Assembly: GCA_013112585.1 (NCBI GenBank)
Contig: JABFGH010000013.1
Coordinates: forward strand, 1-64,000
DNA length: 64,000 nt
Source of the DNA: Ignavibacteriota bacterium
GTDB taxonomy: Bacteria > Bacteroidota > Ignavibacteria > Ignavibacteriales > Melioribacteraceae
Reading direction: 5' to 3'
Part shown: positions 26,401 through 36,034 of the stretch, one piece after another
How the letters are laid out: each line of letters begins with the position of its first letter
Position numbering within the stretch: position 1 is the first letter of the stretch
Position numbers and translations under genes: made by a program
Notes under the pieces: generated by a model
Seen by the model: the letters and a program-made list of their open reading frames with translations, nothing else
Told to the model about the DNA's origin: nothing
The model's database searches: none

Positions 26401-28050
26401 ATGTCAGCTAAAATAGTTGAATATAGCAGCAAAGCTAGAGCCGGACTAATTGGCGGTGTTGATAAATTAGCAAATGCTGTTAAAGTAACATTAGGTCCCA
26501 AAGGGCGTAATGTAATTATAGACAAAAAATTTGGTGCACCAACTGTTACTAAAGATGGTGTTACTGTAGCAAAAGAAATTGAATTAGAAAATGAAGTAGA
26601 AAACATGGGCGCACAAATGGTTCGCGAAGTTGCTTCAAAAACCAGTGATGTTGCCGGCGACGGAACTACTACCGCTACTGTATTAGCACAAGCTATTTAC
26701 AGAGAAGGTTTAAAAAACGTTACCGCAGGCGCTAACCCAATGGACTTAAAACGCGGTGTTGATTTTGCCGTTCAAAAAGTTGTTGAATATTTGCAGTCAA
26801 TTTCAAAAGAAGTTGGCGGACGTGAAGAGATTGCACAGGTTGGTTCTATTTCCGCTAATAACGATCCGACAATCGGCGACCTTATTGCTGATGCGATGGA
26901 AAAAGTTGGTAAAGACGGCGTTATTACCGTTGAAGAGGCTAAAGGTACAGAAACCGGTTTGGAAGTAGTTGAAGGTATGCAGTTCGACCGCGGTTATCTT
27001 TCACCTTACTTTGTTACTGATTCTGAATCAATGGAAACAATTCTTGAAGATCCATATATTTTAATTCACGACAAAAAAATCTCATCAATGAAAGACCTAC
27101 TTCCGGTACTTGAAAAAGTTTCTCAAGCAGGAAGATCAATGCTTATCATCTCAGAAGATCTTGAAGGTGAAGCTTTAGCTACTTTGGTAGTAAATAAATT
27201 ACGCGGTACTTTAAAAATCGCTGCGGTTAAAGCTCCCGGTTTTGGCGATAGAAGAAAAGCTATGCTTGAAGATATTGCAATCCTAACCGGCGGTACAGTA
27301 ATCTCTGAAGAAAGAGGATACAAATTAGAAAACGCAACAATTCAATATCTTGGTACGGCTAAAAAAATTGTACTTGATAAAGACAATACAACAATAGTTG
27401 AAGGCGCAGGTAAAACTGAAGATATCAAGAAAAGAGTTAATGAAATTAAAGCTCAGATTGAAAAAACTACATCAGATTACGATAGAGAAAAACTTCAGGA
27501 AAGATTAGCCAAATTATCAGGCGGTGTTGCCGTGTTGAAAATTGGTGCTTCCACAGAAGTTGAAATGAAAGAAAAGAAAGCAAGAGTTGAAGATGCGCTT
27601 CATGCAACAAGAGCAGCAGTTGAAGAAGGTATTGTTACCGGCGGCGGCGTTGCACTTGTTAGAGCTATTAACAGCTTAGACGGTTTAGAAGGTGAGAACT
27701 TAGATCAAACTACAGGTATTAAAATAATTCAGAAAGCATTAGAAGAACCTTTAAAACAAATAGTTAACAATGCCGGTCTTGAAGGCGCTGTTGTACTTAA
27801 CAAAGTTATGGAAGGTAAAGATGATTATGGATTTAACGCGGCGACAGAAGTTTATGAAAACTTGATCAAAGCAGGTGTAATTGATCCTACTAAAGTAACT
27901 AGAACAGCTTTAGAAAATGCTGCGTCAGTTGCCTCATTATTGATTACAACCGAAGCTGTTGTTTATGAAAAGAAAGAAGATGAAAAAATGCCTGCAATGC
28001 CTGATATGGGTGGAATGGGCGGTATGGGTGGAATGCCGGGAATGATGTAA
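26401..28050 (+). CDS. groEL: Chaperonin GroEL
   Basis: The 549-residue 60-kDa chaperonin has [26 protein letters not shown] (in parts), the ATPase motif [15 protein letters not shown] and GGGVALVRA. The usual methionine/glycine-rich tail [14 protein letters not shown] closes the protein. It folds cytosolic proteins with GroES. AATCGGAGG precedes the ATG, and a strong terminator follows at 28085-28101. Confidence 0.98.
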   Translation: MSAKIVEYSSKARAGLIGGVDKLANAVKVTLGPKGRNVIIDKKFGAPTVTKDGVTVAKEIELENEVENMGAQMVREVASKTSDVAGDGTTTATVLAQAIYREGLKNVTAGANPMDLKRGVDFAVQKVVEYLQSISKEVGGREEIAQVGSISANNDPTIGDLIADAMEKVGKDGVITVEEAKGTETGLEVVEGMQFDRGYLSPYFVTDSESMETILEDPYILIHDKKISSMKDLLPVLEKVSQAGRSMLIISEDLEGEALATLVVNKLRGTLKIAAVKAPGFGDRRKAMLEDIAILTGGTVISEERGYKLENATIQYLGTAKKIVLDKDNTTIVEGAGKTEDIKKRVNEIKAQIEKTTSDYDREKLQERLAKLSGGVAVLKIGASTEVEMKEKKARVEDALHATRAAVEEGIVTGGGVALVRAINSLDGLEGENLDQTTGIKIIQKALEEPLKQIVNNAGLEGAVVLNKVMEGKDDYGFNAATEVYENLIKAGVIDPTKVTRTALENAASVASLLITTEAVVYEKKEDEKMPAMPDMGGMGGMGGMPGMM

Positions 28051-28084
28051 TCCTAAATTCACTGATTTAGTTTATAAAAAAAAA

Positions 28085-28101
28085 GGGAGCTTTAAGCTCC
28101 C
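28085..28101 (+). terminator. groEL terminator
   Basis: GGGAGC-TTTAA-GCTCCC is preceded by an A-run and followed by seven T residues. The same stem occurs after both M6 protease genes (31456 and 34953), so this may be a common terminator form in the genome; the A- and T-runs would let it act in both directions. Confidence 0.92.
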
Positions 28102-28359
28102 TTTTTTTATTCAGTAAAACATATATAGTATTTATTTAAACCCATCCTCAATTGGAAATTATTTATTTGGAATAATTTTTTAGTTGATTTTAATTGAGTT
28201 TATTTTAGTTTAAAAAACAGCAATATCCAATTTTATGAGCAAAGGCAAAAAATGAGATGGCTGTTTCTAACTCTTAATTGGTTCACCGTAGGCTTCATAT
28301 AACCTACCTTCTGCTGCAAACTTCTAATCAAAAACTAATTCAATGATTGGTCTATAATT
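28102..28359. other. intergenic region, nothing recognised
   Basis: The 258 bp between the groEL terminator and the next gene are AT-rich. The promoter of the T9SS module should lie here but is not evident by eye. No repeat of the window's families was found in it. Confidence 0.5.
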
Positions 28360-29232
28360 ATGAATAGAATAATTTTACTGTTGCTGTTTTCTTCATCCCT
28401 AATATTATCACAAGATGATCCGCTGGATTATTTCCCACATCATGTTGGCGACTTATGGCAATATCGTTCACAATTTACTGGTGAATTAGTGGGTACAAGA
28501 TACATTGATTCAATTCTTACAGACCCAATTTCAAAAGATGTTTTTATTTATTACGGACATTTTGATAATGGTGGAACAAATGATCGATATAGGATTGATT
28601 CCGTTGGAAATTTATATAATATGAATTTTAATCCCGATGGAATTCGTTATAAACTGTATGCAGAAATTGGAGATTCTTGGATACTTCGTGATGCCGATAG
28701 TGTCAATTTAGATACAGTTATCGTAAGCGTTGTGGATGTATACGATGCAACTGTTTTTGGAGTTAATACCACGGTAAAAGCTTTTCAATTTGAGCTTCAT
28801 TTCCCGGATCAACCTATTTTTTGGCTGGGAATTGATTATCTGGCAAAGGGTTTTGGTCTAATTAGATCTGAAATAGAGCCCTCGGATATTTATGTTTTAA
28901 CTGGGGCAATCATAGATAGTGTTGAGTATGGAATAATTACTTCTGTTAAGGATAGAATTGGACAGCCACAAAACTTTGAAGTAATTAAAAACTACCCAAA
29001 TCCATTTAATAATAATACGATAATTTCGTTTTCGGTTTCTAATTATAGTAATGTTAATATTACTGTGTATGATGTATTAGGCAGCGTGGTTAAAGAACTT
29101 ATAAATGAATCTAAACCAATGGGAAATTATAATTTACACTTTAATGCTGATGATTTATCCAGCGGACCATACTTTGTTGTTTTAACAACAGATTCAAAAT
29201 TATATACACATAAGATGTTATTAATTAAATAA
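28360..29232 (+). CDS. Secreted T9SS-sorted protein, partner of M6 protease (copy 1)
   Basis: The 290-residue protein has a signal peptide (MNRIILLLLFSSSLILSQ) and a mature region starting DDPLDYFPHHVGDLWQYRS. A C-terminal sorting domain follows from about residue 205 (NYPNPFNNNTIISF ... YTHKMLLIK), which directs export by type IX secretion. The central domain (about 20-195) matches no family I know, but it is clearly homologous to the product at 31838: DPLDYFPHHVGDLWQY versus DPLDFFPSSVGNVWIY. Each is followed directly by an M6-type metalloprotease. A role as inhibitor, propeptide-like partner or adhesin is speculation. Confidence 0.8.
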   Translation: MNRIILLLLFSSSLILSQDDPLDYFPHHVGDLWQYRSQFTGELVGTRYIDSILTDPISKDVFIYYGHFDNGGTNDRYRIDSVGNLYNMNFNPDGIRYKLYAEIGDSWILRDADSVNLDTVIVSVVDVYDATVFGVNTTVKAFQFELHFPDQPIFWLGIDYLAKGFGLIRSEIEPSDIYVLTGAIIDSVEYGIITSVKDRIGQPQNFEVIKNYPNPFNNNTIISFSVSNYSNVNITVYDVLGSVVKELINESKPMGNYNLHFNADDLSSGPYFVVLTTDSKLYTHKMLLIK

Positions 29233-29253
29233 TTTTAAATTGTGGAGGGCTTT

Positions 29254-31410
29254 ATGAAAATAAGAATACTACTATTTGCTGCATCTTTTATTTTTATTTG
29301 CTTAAATATTTTTGCTTCCGATTCAACCTTCTGCGGTGTGGAAGGTTATCAGCCACTAGTTCAAAAAGGGGGACTTAATGCAACTCCTTTCGGCACGCTA
29401 AAAGTTTTGTTTATTTTTATCGATTTTTCAGACGATAATATAGACAGAGATAATCCAACTTGGCCTGTCGGTAGGTATGATTCCGAGGGAAATTTTACTG
29501 GCGGTCCAAACTATCTAGATGATATTGTTGATTTAACAGAAACGCAGAATTCTGGTAAATATGCTAATGTCACAACGTTTTTTAATGATATGAGTGATGA
29601 ACAATTTAAAATGATTGGAAAGGCTTATTATGTACAAGCTCCTCAGCCATTAAGCTGGTACCAGGCGAAACATGCAGGCGCGGAGGCTGCTTACTCTGCC
29701 AAGCATGCAATTGAAGCTTTAGATGATACAGTTGATTTCGCTGATTTTGATAGATGGATAGATGGTGGACCATATACTCATCTACCTGGCACCGACACAA
29801 AATTAGATATGGTTTTTATTTGTTTTAGGCAATGGTATATATGTACACCTCCATACCAAAACTATTGCAGCAGTTTCAAAGCAGCAGGATGGTATAATGC
29901 TTCATTACCTGGTGGCAGTGTGACTGTTGATAATGGAAATAGGTTTATAGTTGGTTCTCAAGCAGTCAATGTTCTTCAAATGGTTCAATATCCACGGATG
30001 GAACATTTACTTCATGAGTTTGGACATGTTTGGGGATTAAATCATCAATACGCACCTGGATTTTGGTCATTAATGGGTCATCGATATCCAACAAATACAA
30101 GTTTTATGAATTCATTTGAAAGAGAACAATTAGGTTGGATTGCTTTTCATGACATCTCAACTTCACAAACAGCTCAATTACGCGATTTTGGAACACATTA
30201 TGAAGCATATAGAATGCATTTAGGAGGAAATGAATATTTTATCCTCGAAAATCATCAAAGAGAAAGTATTTATGATAATCCGGATGCAACAGGTGCAAAA
30301 GGTTTATATATTTTACGACAATTTCCTAATGGAAGTTATAACTATGAAGGAAATTTAAAAGTTGAGACTGCCGATGGTCGATATAATTGGGCAAATCCTA
30401 GTTGGGTACCTTTTCCAAGCAATAATATTCCGGTACCAGTTTTTGAACGCGGAGAAATTAACAGATATTTTGGGTTAACTGATAGAGATTTACAACTTGC
30501 ACAGGACCCTACTACGGGTAATTTTGATTGGCATTACCTCATTACTAAAATTGATGAATCAACTGGAGAAATTGTTTATGGTTCTTTTTATAGAGGAGAT
30601 GGAGAAGATGCATTTGGCTTAAACAATAATGAGGTTTTCACACCTTGGAGTAATCCGGCAGCATGCTTAAATTCTGGCGTACCTTCAAATGTAGGTATTG
30701 AGATACTCCCAAATTCAACAGAAATACTTCAAATAAATTATTTTATAGGTAATCCAATAAATGCTTCACCCTCCAAACCTCACCTCGGATGGGAACCAAG
30801 GGATTTGGGTTATCCATTTGAGGAAGGCTGGGTTTATCTTGCCTGGGGCGCAGATTTGTGGGATGGTTATCCGATTGAACCAGATGTAAACTGGTCAGAG
30901 CTGCACAGGAAAATTGGCAATGGTTCCTGGACTACTGTTTATTCTGGTCCAAATCGCCAATGGTATAGCGGTGATAGTAATTATGATCCCGATGGTGATA
31001 CACCCGTTTACTTTAGAGTAAGGGTTCGTGATACTCAAAATAAATGGTCACTCTGGTCAAATATTTTCGACACAAGAATGAGTGTTACACAGTCGGGTGT
31101 TGGTTTAGATAAATCCGCATCGAAAAATAATTCAAAAAAGATACCTGCGGACTATGCTATTTCACCAAACTACCCAAATCCTTTTAATCCAGAGACAATA
31201 ATAAAATACCAAATTCCTGAAAGTGGCTTGGTTCAACTTAAAATTTACGATTTGTTAGGAAGGGATGTGGCAACGCTGGTGAATGAGGTGAAATCAGCAG
31301 GATCATATTCTATTAACTTTGACGCGAGCGATTTACCAAGTGGAGTTTATATATATTCCTTGAAGGTTAATGATTTTGTTCAAAACCAGAAAATGACTTT
31401 GCTGAAATAG
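29254..31410 (+). CDS. Secreted M6-type metalloprotease with T9SS sorting domain (copy 1)
   Basis: I chose ATG 29254 (718 residues) because GGAGGG lies 4 bp upstream; an in-frame GTG at 29242 overlaps that Shine-Dalgarno. A signal peptide (KIRILLFAASFIFICLNIFA) is followed by an M6-like domain. Its zinc motif is HEFGHVWGLNH, a full HExxHxxGxxH, with the first His at residue 254. Next come the Met-turn-like segment SLMGHRYP and FEREQLGWI. A fibronectin-like region (about 500-615) and a type IX sorting domain (about 630-718, NYPNPFNPETII...) complete it. M6 enzymes such as immune inhibitor A are extracellular endopeptidases. The last 216 bp are 98-99% identical to those of the 32738 paralogue. 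Confidence 0.88.
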   Translation: MKIRILLFAASFIFICLNIFASDSTFCGVEGYQPLVQKGGLNATPFGTLKVLFIFIDFSDDNIDRDNPTWPVGRYDSEGNFTGGPNYLDDIVDLTETQNSGKYANVTTFFNDMSDEQFKMIGKAYYVQAPQPLSWYQAKHAGAEAAYSAKHAIEALDDTVDFADFDRWIDGGPYTHLPGTDTKLDMVFICFRQWYICTPPYQNYCSSFKAAGWYNASLPGGSVTVDNGNRFIVGSQAVNVLQMVQYPRMEHLLHEFGHVWGLNHQYAPGFWSLMGHRYPTNTSFMNSFEREQLGWIAFHDISTSQTAQLRDFGTHYEAYRMHLGGNEYFILENHQRESIYDNPDATGAKGLYILRQFPNGSYNYEGNLKVETADGRYNWANPSWVPFPSNNIPVPVFERGEINRYFGLTDRDLQLAQDPTTGNFDWHYLITKIDESTGEIVYGSFYRGDGEDAFGLNNNEVFTPWSNPAACLNSGVPSNVGIEILPNSTEILQINYFIGNPINASPSKPHLGWEPRDLGYPFEEGWVYLAWGADLWDGYPIEPDVNWSELHRKIGNGSWTTVYSGPNRQWYSGDSNYDPDGDTPVYFRVRVRDTQNKWSLWSNIFDTRMSVTQSGVGLDKSASKNNSKKIPADYAISPNYPNPFNPETIIKYQIPESGLVQLKIYDLLGRDVATLVNEVKSAGSYSINFDASDLPSGVYIYSLKVNDFVQNQKMTLLK

Positions 31411-31455
31411 AACCAAATGCGGTGAAGAACTCACTCATTTATTTTTTGTAAAAAA

Positions 31456-31472
31456 GGGAGCTTTAAGCTCCC
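31456..31472 (+). terminator. terminator after M6 protease copy 1
   Basis: GGGAGC-TTTAA-GCTCCC is followed by seven T residues, the same stem-loop as after groEL. It lies 46 bp after the stop. Confidence 0.9.
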
Positions 31473-31837
31473 TTTTTTTATATCAGATTTGATAGTTATC
31501 ATTAAAATTTACTCGTTTTCTTTAGAAATTAGCCTAAAAAGTTAAGATTTAGATTATAAAAATTATTTAATAAAAAATTCAAAAATCCGTAATCATACTG
31601 ATTTTTGTTTAAATATTTTTTTGTATGATAAAGAAGTTAAATAAAGGGAATAAAGGATTACAACAATTTTAGACATAACGGTTCTATTATTTATTAACTT
31701 TTTATTTATAAGTATTTCCCCTATCCTCTGTGGTAAATACTTAAATAATAGTCTATTAAATTTAGATGAATTTTATTCGGGTTTTATATGATTTGACAAA
31801 AACAGACAATAATAATTTAAATTTTGGAGATTTAGAA
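31473..31837. other. AT-rich intergenic region before the second T9SS module
   Basis: There is no gene or repeat of the window's families here. An in-frame ATG at 31766 would extend the next protein by 24 residues, but they do not look like a signal peptide. The region is most likely the promoter and leader of the second module. Confidence 0.5.
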
Positions 31838-32710
31838 ATGAAAGCAATAAATGTTTTTGCCGCAATAATATATTTATTTATTACCAATTATTCTTATTCG
31901 CAAGAGTTCGATCCACTCGACTTTTTCCCTTCATCTGTTGGTAATGTTTGGATATATGAAACCCCGTCTGACATAGTCAGATATGAAATTATCAAAGACT
32001 CTGTTGACCAATATGGTAACAAATTCATCTTCTATTATCTTGAACAGCCAACATATCAAATGGACACAATGAATAATGTATATTTTGTCCCTTATAGTTT
32101 AAATTGGTTAAAGTATAAGTTAGATGCAGATTCAGGCGATACTTGGCAAGTTCGACCGGAAGGCACCAGTGTTAGAAGAAGAGAAGCACTAGTTACAAAT
32201 AAATACCATACAACTGCTTTTGGCATCCCATCAGAAATATTGGAAATAGAATATTGGAATTTGGACTATGGTGATACTGTAATTAATGAATTTGCTATTT
32301 ATGAAAATACAGAAATACTTGCCGCAGGATTCGGACTATTATATGATTATACCGCACACGGACCGGTATATACAATAAGAGGCTGCATAATTGAACAGGA
32401 TACATTTGGTATTGTTACTACGGTAGAAGAAGACCTCCAGTTACCCGATGACTTTGCACTTTATCAAAATTACCCCAATCCATTCAATCCAACTACAACA
32501 ATAAAATTTCAATTGTCAAATTATGCTTTTGTTGAACTAAGAGTATTTGATTTATTGGGGAGAGAAGTTTCTGTTCTTATTAAAGTAGAAAAACCCGCTG
32601 GAATATATGAATTAAAATTCCATGGGAATGATCTTACAAGCGGCACTTATATTTATACGCTAAAAACTGGTAACAGTATTTTATCAAAAAAAATGCTTTT
32701 AATCAAATAA
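31838..32710 (+). CDS. Secreted T9SS-sorted protein, partner of M6 protease (copy 2)
   Basis: ATG 31838 (290 residues) has GGAG 8 bp upstream and gives a proper signal peptide (MKAINVFAAIIYLFITNYSYSQ). The mature start EFDPLDFFPSSVGNVWIYE and the segment AAGFGLLYDYTAHGPVYTIRGCII match the 28360 protein (KGFGLIRSEIEPSDIYVLTGAII). A sorting domain starts near residue 212 (NYPNPFNPTTTIKFQL ... LSKKMLLIK). This gene and the next one duplicate the preceding two-gene module. The two small proteins have diverged strongly while keeping the same length, 290 residues each. The function is unknown. Confidence 0.8.
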   Translation: MKAINVFAAIIYLFITNYSYSQEFDPLDFFPSSVGNVWIYETPSDIVRYEIIKDSVDQYGNKFIFYYLEQPTYQMDTMNNVYFVPYSLNWLKYKLDADSGDTWQVRPEGTSVRRREALVTNKYHTTAFGIPSEILEIEYWNLDYGDTVINEFAIYENTEILAAGFGLLYDYTAHGPVYTIRGCIIEQDTFGIVTTVEEDLQLPDDFALYQNYPNPFNPTTTIKFQLSNYAFVELRVFDLLGREVSVLIKVEKPAGIYELKFHGNDLTSGTYIYTLKTGNSILSKKMLLIK

Positions 32711-32737
32711 CTATGAAAAACAAAAAAAGAGGGAAAA

Positions 32738-34909
32738 GTGAAAATTCTAAATTCAAAAATATTAATTATTTATTTTTTATTTTTACATATCGTTTCGGCA
32801 CAAATAGAACTAATTGAAGAACCAAATTGTGTAGAAGGATATAACCCAGAGGTTTATACTAACCAGATTGGTGGCTATGCACTTCCTTCTGAAGGAACAA
32901 TTAATGCACTAATAGTTTTTGTCCAATTTCCCGATGATAATTATGATCAAAAGAATCCTTACTGGAAAAAAGGGTATGCACCTGCAAACATGAATTATTG
33001 GGTTAATGAAACCTGGAGCAGTAATCCAATTCAAGGCTCACTGACTCATTATTTCAATGAGATGTCTTTCAACAAACTAAAATTTATAGGAAAAACTGTT
33101 TCTGTCATCACACCTAATAGCAGACAATGGTATTTAACAAATTCAAAGGATCGAGGTTATATTCACAAAGAGGTAATCCAACAACTGGATAATACATGGG
33201 ATTTTGCTGAGTTTGACAAATGGGATCTTATTTCAGCCTATAACCATACAGATGATCGAACTGATGGAGTTATAGAGATGATTATTATGGTCTGGAGAAA
33301 TGTCGCTAAGGAATTTCCCGAACCACAACAAAACAATATATACACGGCACTGGATTTTCACCCGGTTTACAGCTATGGTAGTCTTGGTGGAAGTGAGTTT
33401 CAAGTTGATGGTGGTGCTAGAACCGTTAAAACAGGTTTCAGTCCAAGTGGAAGCACACCTGGCGGTTCTGGTGTAACAATAAATGATCACTTAATAAATC
33501 AAGGTTTAACAATTACAATTCACGAATTTGCTCACTACTTAATGGGGGGTAATTCTTACCATACGGGCCATGGCTTTTGGGGCATGCTGGATGCCTGGGG
33601 TAAAAAAAGCAAGGTCGCTAATTCTTTCGAACGATACCGCCTGGGTTGGATAAATGTGAACGATATTGAAAATACACCGAATCAAGTAATATCTAACGCC
33701 ACCATTTCGGATTATGTAACAACCGGAATAGTATATCGGTTTAAAGTTGATCCGACATCAAATGAATACTTTTATATCGAGAATCATCAAAAACTTTCCT
33801 ATTGGGAAACTCATCTAACACCTGGAAATATTGAAAATGGGATATATGTTTTAAGACAGAAAGGAACTCTGGGGAAAGATGTTCAGATCATTCCAGCAGA
33901 TGGAAGATTTGATTGGGTTGTAAATCAAATTACACCTAATCCATGGGGTAGTGGGAATTTACCGGTATATAAAAATAACGGTGCTGATAGGGTGAATGGA
34001 TATCATGATTTGCAAACTATCCCGTGGGTTTGGAACGGTATTAATCAAGCAGCTCAAGTAATTCATTTTACAGAAAATGAAAGCGGGCAGCCGGTTCTCG
34101 ATGTTAGATATCCTGGTGATGGACGTGATGCATTTAGAGAAGGATTTAATGAAATATTTACTCCTTATAGTAATCCAAACTCACACAGGTTCAATAGGAC
34201 AGCAACACCCTTTGGATTCAAAATCAATAGTCTAGTAGGTGGAGTGTACTCACTTGATATTTATGTTAATACGTCACTTAATGCTCAGCCATCAAAACCA
34301 CAAAATCTAAAAGTGACTATTGAAAATAACACGCCAAGATTAAACTGGGCAGCAAATATTGAACCCGATGTTGTCAGCGGAGGCAAATACAAAGTTTACA
34401 GAACAACTACATCCGGTGGTGAACCTACTAGCTATAGCCACGTGGCTACCGTGAATCACCCAGCAACAACTTGGCTTGATTATAACTATTATGTTTATGG
34501 CGGTGGAGACAGTAAATTGTTTTATACGGTTTCTGCTGTAGACAGTGATAACATGGAGTCTGTAAAATCTGATTACGATTGGCTATGGTGGGATAATGAA
34601 CTTCAGAAGAATGGGGACCAATCAACTTTCGATAATAACATCATCACAGATTATAGACTTTTCTCAAACTACCCAAACCCGTTTAATCCGGAAACAATAA
34701 TAAAATACCAAATTCCTGAAAGTGGCTTGGTTCAACTTAAAATTTACGATTTGTTAGGAAGGGATGTGGCAACGCTGGTGAATGAGGTGAAATCAGCAGG
34801 ATCATATTCTATTAACTTTGACGCGAGCGATTTACCAAGTGGAGTTTATATATACTCCTTGAGGGTTAATGATTATGTTCAAAACCAGAAAATGACTTTG
34901 CTGAAATAG
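32738..34909 (+). CDS. Secreted M6-type metalloprotease with T9SS sorting domain (copy 2)
   Basis: The gene starts at GTG 32738, with AGAGGG upstream, and encodes 723 residues. The signal peptide is MKILNSKILIIYFLFLHIVSAQ. The zinc motif at residues 262-266 is HEFAH, but the third histidine of the usual HExxHxxGxxH is displaced (HEFAHYLMGGNSYHTGH). This suggests an inserted loop or a different third ligand. FERYRLGWI and VFTPYSNP-like segments match the first copy. A fibronectin-like section (about 520-620) precedes the type IX sorting domain (about 645-723). Terminator 34953 follows. It is predicted to be an extracellular protease. Confidence 0.87.
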   Translation: MKILNSKILIIYFLFLHIVSAQIELIEEPNCVEGYNPEVYTNQIGGYALPSEGTINALIVFVQFPDDNYDQKNPYWKKGYAPANMNYWVNETWSSNPIQGSLTHYFNEMSFNKLKFIGKTVSVITPNSRQWYLTNSKDRGYIHKEVIQQLDNTWDFAEFDKWDLISAYNHTDDRTDGVIEMIIMVWRNVAKEFPEPQQNNIYTALDFHPVYSYGSLGGSEFQVDGGARTVKTGFSPSGSTPGGSGVTINDHLINQGLTITIHEFAHYLMGGNSYHTGHGFWGMLDAWGKKSKVANSFERYRLGWINVNDIENTPNQVISNATISDYVTTGIVYRFKVDPTSNEYFYIENHQKLSYWETHLTPGNIENGIYVLRQKGTLGKDVQIIPADGRFDWVVNQITPNPWGSGNLPVYKNNGADRVNGYHDLQTIPWVWNGINQAAQVIHFTENESGQPVLDVRYPGDGRDAFREGFNEIFTPYSNPNSHRFNRTATPFGFKINSLVGGVYSLDIYVNTSLNAQPSKPQNLKVTIENNTPRLNWAANIEPDVVSGGKYKVYRTTTSGGEPTSYSHVATVNHPATTWLDYNYYVYGGGDSKLFYTVSAVDSDNMESVKSDYDWLWWDNELQKNGDQSTFDNNIITDYRLFSNYPNPFNPETIIKYQIPESGLVQLKIYDLLGRDVATLVNEVKSAGSYSINFDASDLPSGVYIYSLRVNDYVQNQKMTLLK

Positions 34910-34952
34910 TGCCAAATGCTGTAATGAATTCACTTATTTTGTTATAAAAAAA

Positions 34953-34969
34953 GGGAGCTTTCGGCTCCC
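34953..34969 (+). terminator. terminator after M6 protease copy 2
   Basis: GGGAGC-TTTCG-GCTCCC with flanking A- and T-runs, 43 bp after the stop. The loop differs from the other two copies of this stem. Confidence 0.9.
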
Positions 34970-35048
34970 TTTTTTTTGTTCAATCATTCATTCAATAATA
35001 CCGGTTTAACTTACCCGGCTTCCGCAGGAATGATTAGAACTGCTTATT

Positions 35049-35059
35049 GGGGGGGGGGG
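35049..35059. repeat. homopolymer G tract (11 G)
   Basis: Eleven consecutive G between convergent genes, 30 bp beyond the stop of the crotonase-like gene. In a low-GC genome this is exceptional. It could be hypermutable, or its length could be an assembly uncertainty. Confidence 0.8.
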
Positions 35060-35088
35060 AAATAAGTTTTTATTGTTCACTTAAAAAT

Positions 35089-35865
35089 TTAAATCGCCGC
35101 ATATTCGCACTCTTCCATATTGGTATATTCAACTAAATCCTGAAAATTATAAGCCAGCATTTTGATAGTACTTTTTATTGCGGTATCTCCCCTTGAAATT
35201 ATTTTATTTACAACTTCCAGGCATTGTTCTTCATAATTCTCCGCGGGCAGAACCTCATACACCAGCCCTAAATCCAATGCCTCTTTTGCAGTTATTTTGT
35301 CAGAGACTAACAATATTTGAGATGCTTTTGCATGACCTAAATATTTTGGCAGAAAATATGGAACGGCGCCTGTTGGGTGAATATTCATCTGGGAATGAGA
35401 TAAAATAAACTTTGTTTCTTCTGAAGCTAATCTTAAGTCAGCAGCAAGCGCAGCACCAAAAAAAGGAGTAACTATTTCACCATCAGCGGCATTAACAATA
35501 ATTTTTTTTGACCGAATAATGTGTGAAATAATGTTATTTATAATTATGTGTTTTCTATTTCTAGTTTCATTATTCAAAATACGTAATTTATTAAATGCGT
35601 CATCATTAGCTTCATCAGTGGTAATATTTTTTAAGTAATTCTTAAATTCTTCATTTCCAAGTGCTCTCTTTTCATTAAAAAATACAATTGCTGAAATTGA
35701 TTTATCACTCTCTAAAACATTCATGTAACCTATAAATTTTTCGTATTCGTTTAGGGATGTTATAATTTTGAACACATTATTCTTAATTTTCATAATGCCG
35801 ATTTTCCCAATCTTCAGGCACTTAAAATTTTGGTCTTCATAAATTATATCGCTTATTTTTTCCAT
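35089..35865 (-). CDS. Crotonase-fold protein lacking both catalytic glutamates
   Basis: The 258-residue protein has a C-terminal half with the enoyl-CoA hydratase/isomerase fold: ADGEIVTPFFGAALAADLRLA, FILSHSQMNIHPTGAVPYFLPKYLG, then ITAKEALDLGLVYEVLP. Aligned by eye with mitochondrial-type hydratase, the glutamate of GGGCELA is replaced by Gly/Ala and the glutamate of GQPEI by His. Hydratase chemistry is therefore unlikely. The N-terminal 110 residues are diverged. GGAG lies 6 bp before the ATG. It is the last gene of a minus-strand series beginning with a ferredoxin under a predicted sigma-54 promoter. Its true reaction is unknown; a thioesterase, lyase or binding role is possible. Confidence 0.75.
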   Translation of the reverse strand: MEKISDIIYEDQNFKCLKIGKIGIMKIKNNVFKIITSLNEYEKFIGYMNVLESDKSISAIVFFNEKRALGNEEFKNYLKNITTDEANDDAFNKLRILNNETRNRKHIIINNIISHIIRSKKIIVNAADGEIVTPFFGAALAADLRLASEETKFILSHSQMNIHPTGAVPYFLPKYLGHAKASQILLVSDKITAKEALDLGLVYEVLPAENYEEQCLEVVNKIISRGDTAIKSTIKMLAYNFQDLVEYTNMEECEYAAI

Positions 35866-35890
35866 AAAGTCTCCGTATTAAGTTTTGATT

Positions 35891-35980
35891 TTATCGTACG
35901 CACGGTATTGGATATTTGTTATATACCGCTAAAGTAAACTCTATTGTTACTGCTATATAAATTAAAAATAGAATGATCAT
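35891..35980 (-). CDS. 29-residue single-pass membrane peptide
   Basis: This short frame starts at ATG 35980 with GAGGTG 6 bp upstream and encodes a hydrophobic helix (MIILFLIYIAVTIEFTLAVY) followed by a short polar tail (NKYPIPCVR). It lies in the 169-bp gap between the 36035 and 35089 genes of the same operon. The good ribosome binding site and clean hydrophobic profile support a real small protein. The function is unknown. Confidence 0.5.
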   Translation of the reverse strand: MIILFLIYIAVTIEFTLAVYNKYPIPCVR

Positions 35981-36034
35981 TTTGACACCTCAGTTATAAT
36001 TTTTTGAAATAAACCTTAACACCTTGCTTCAATA

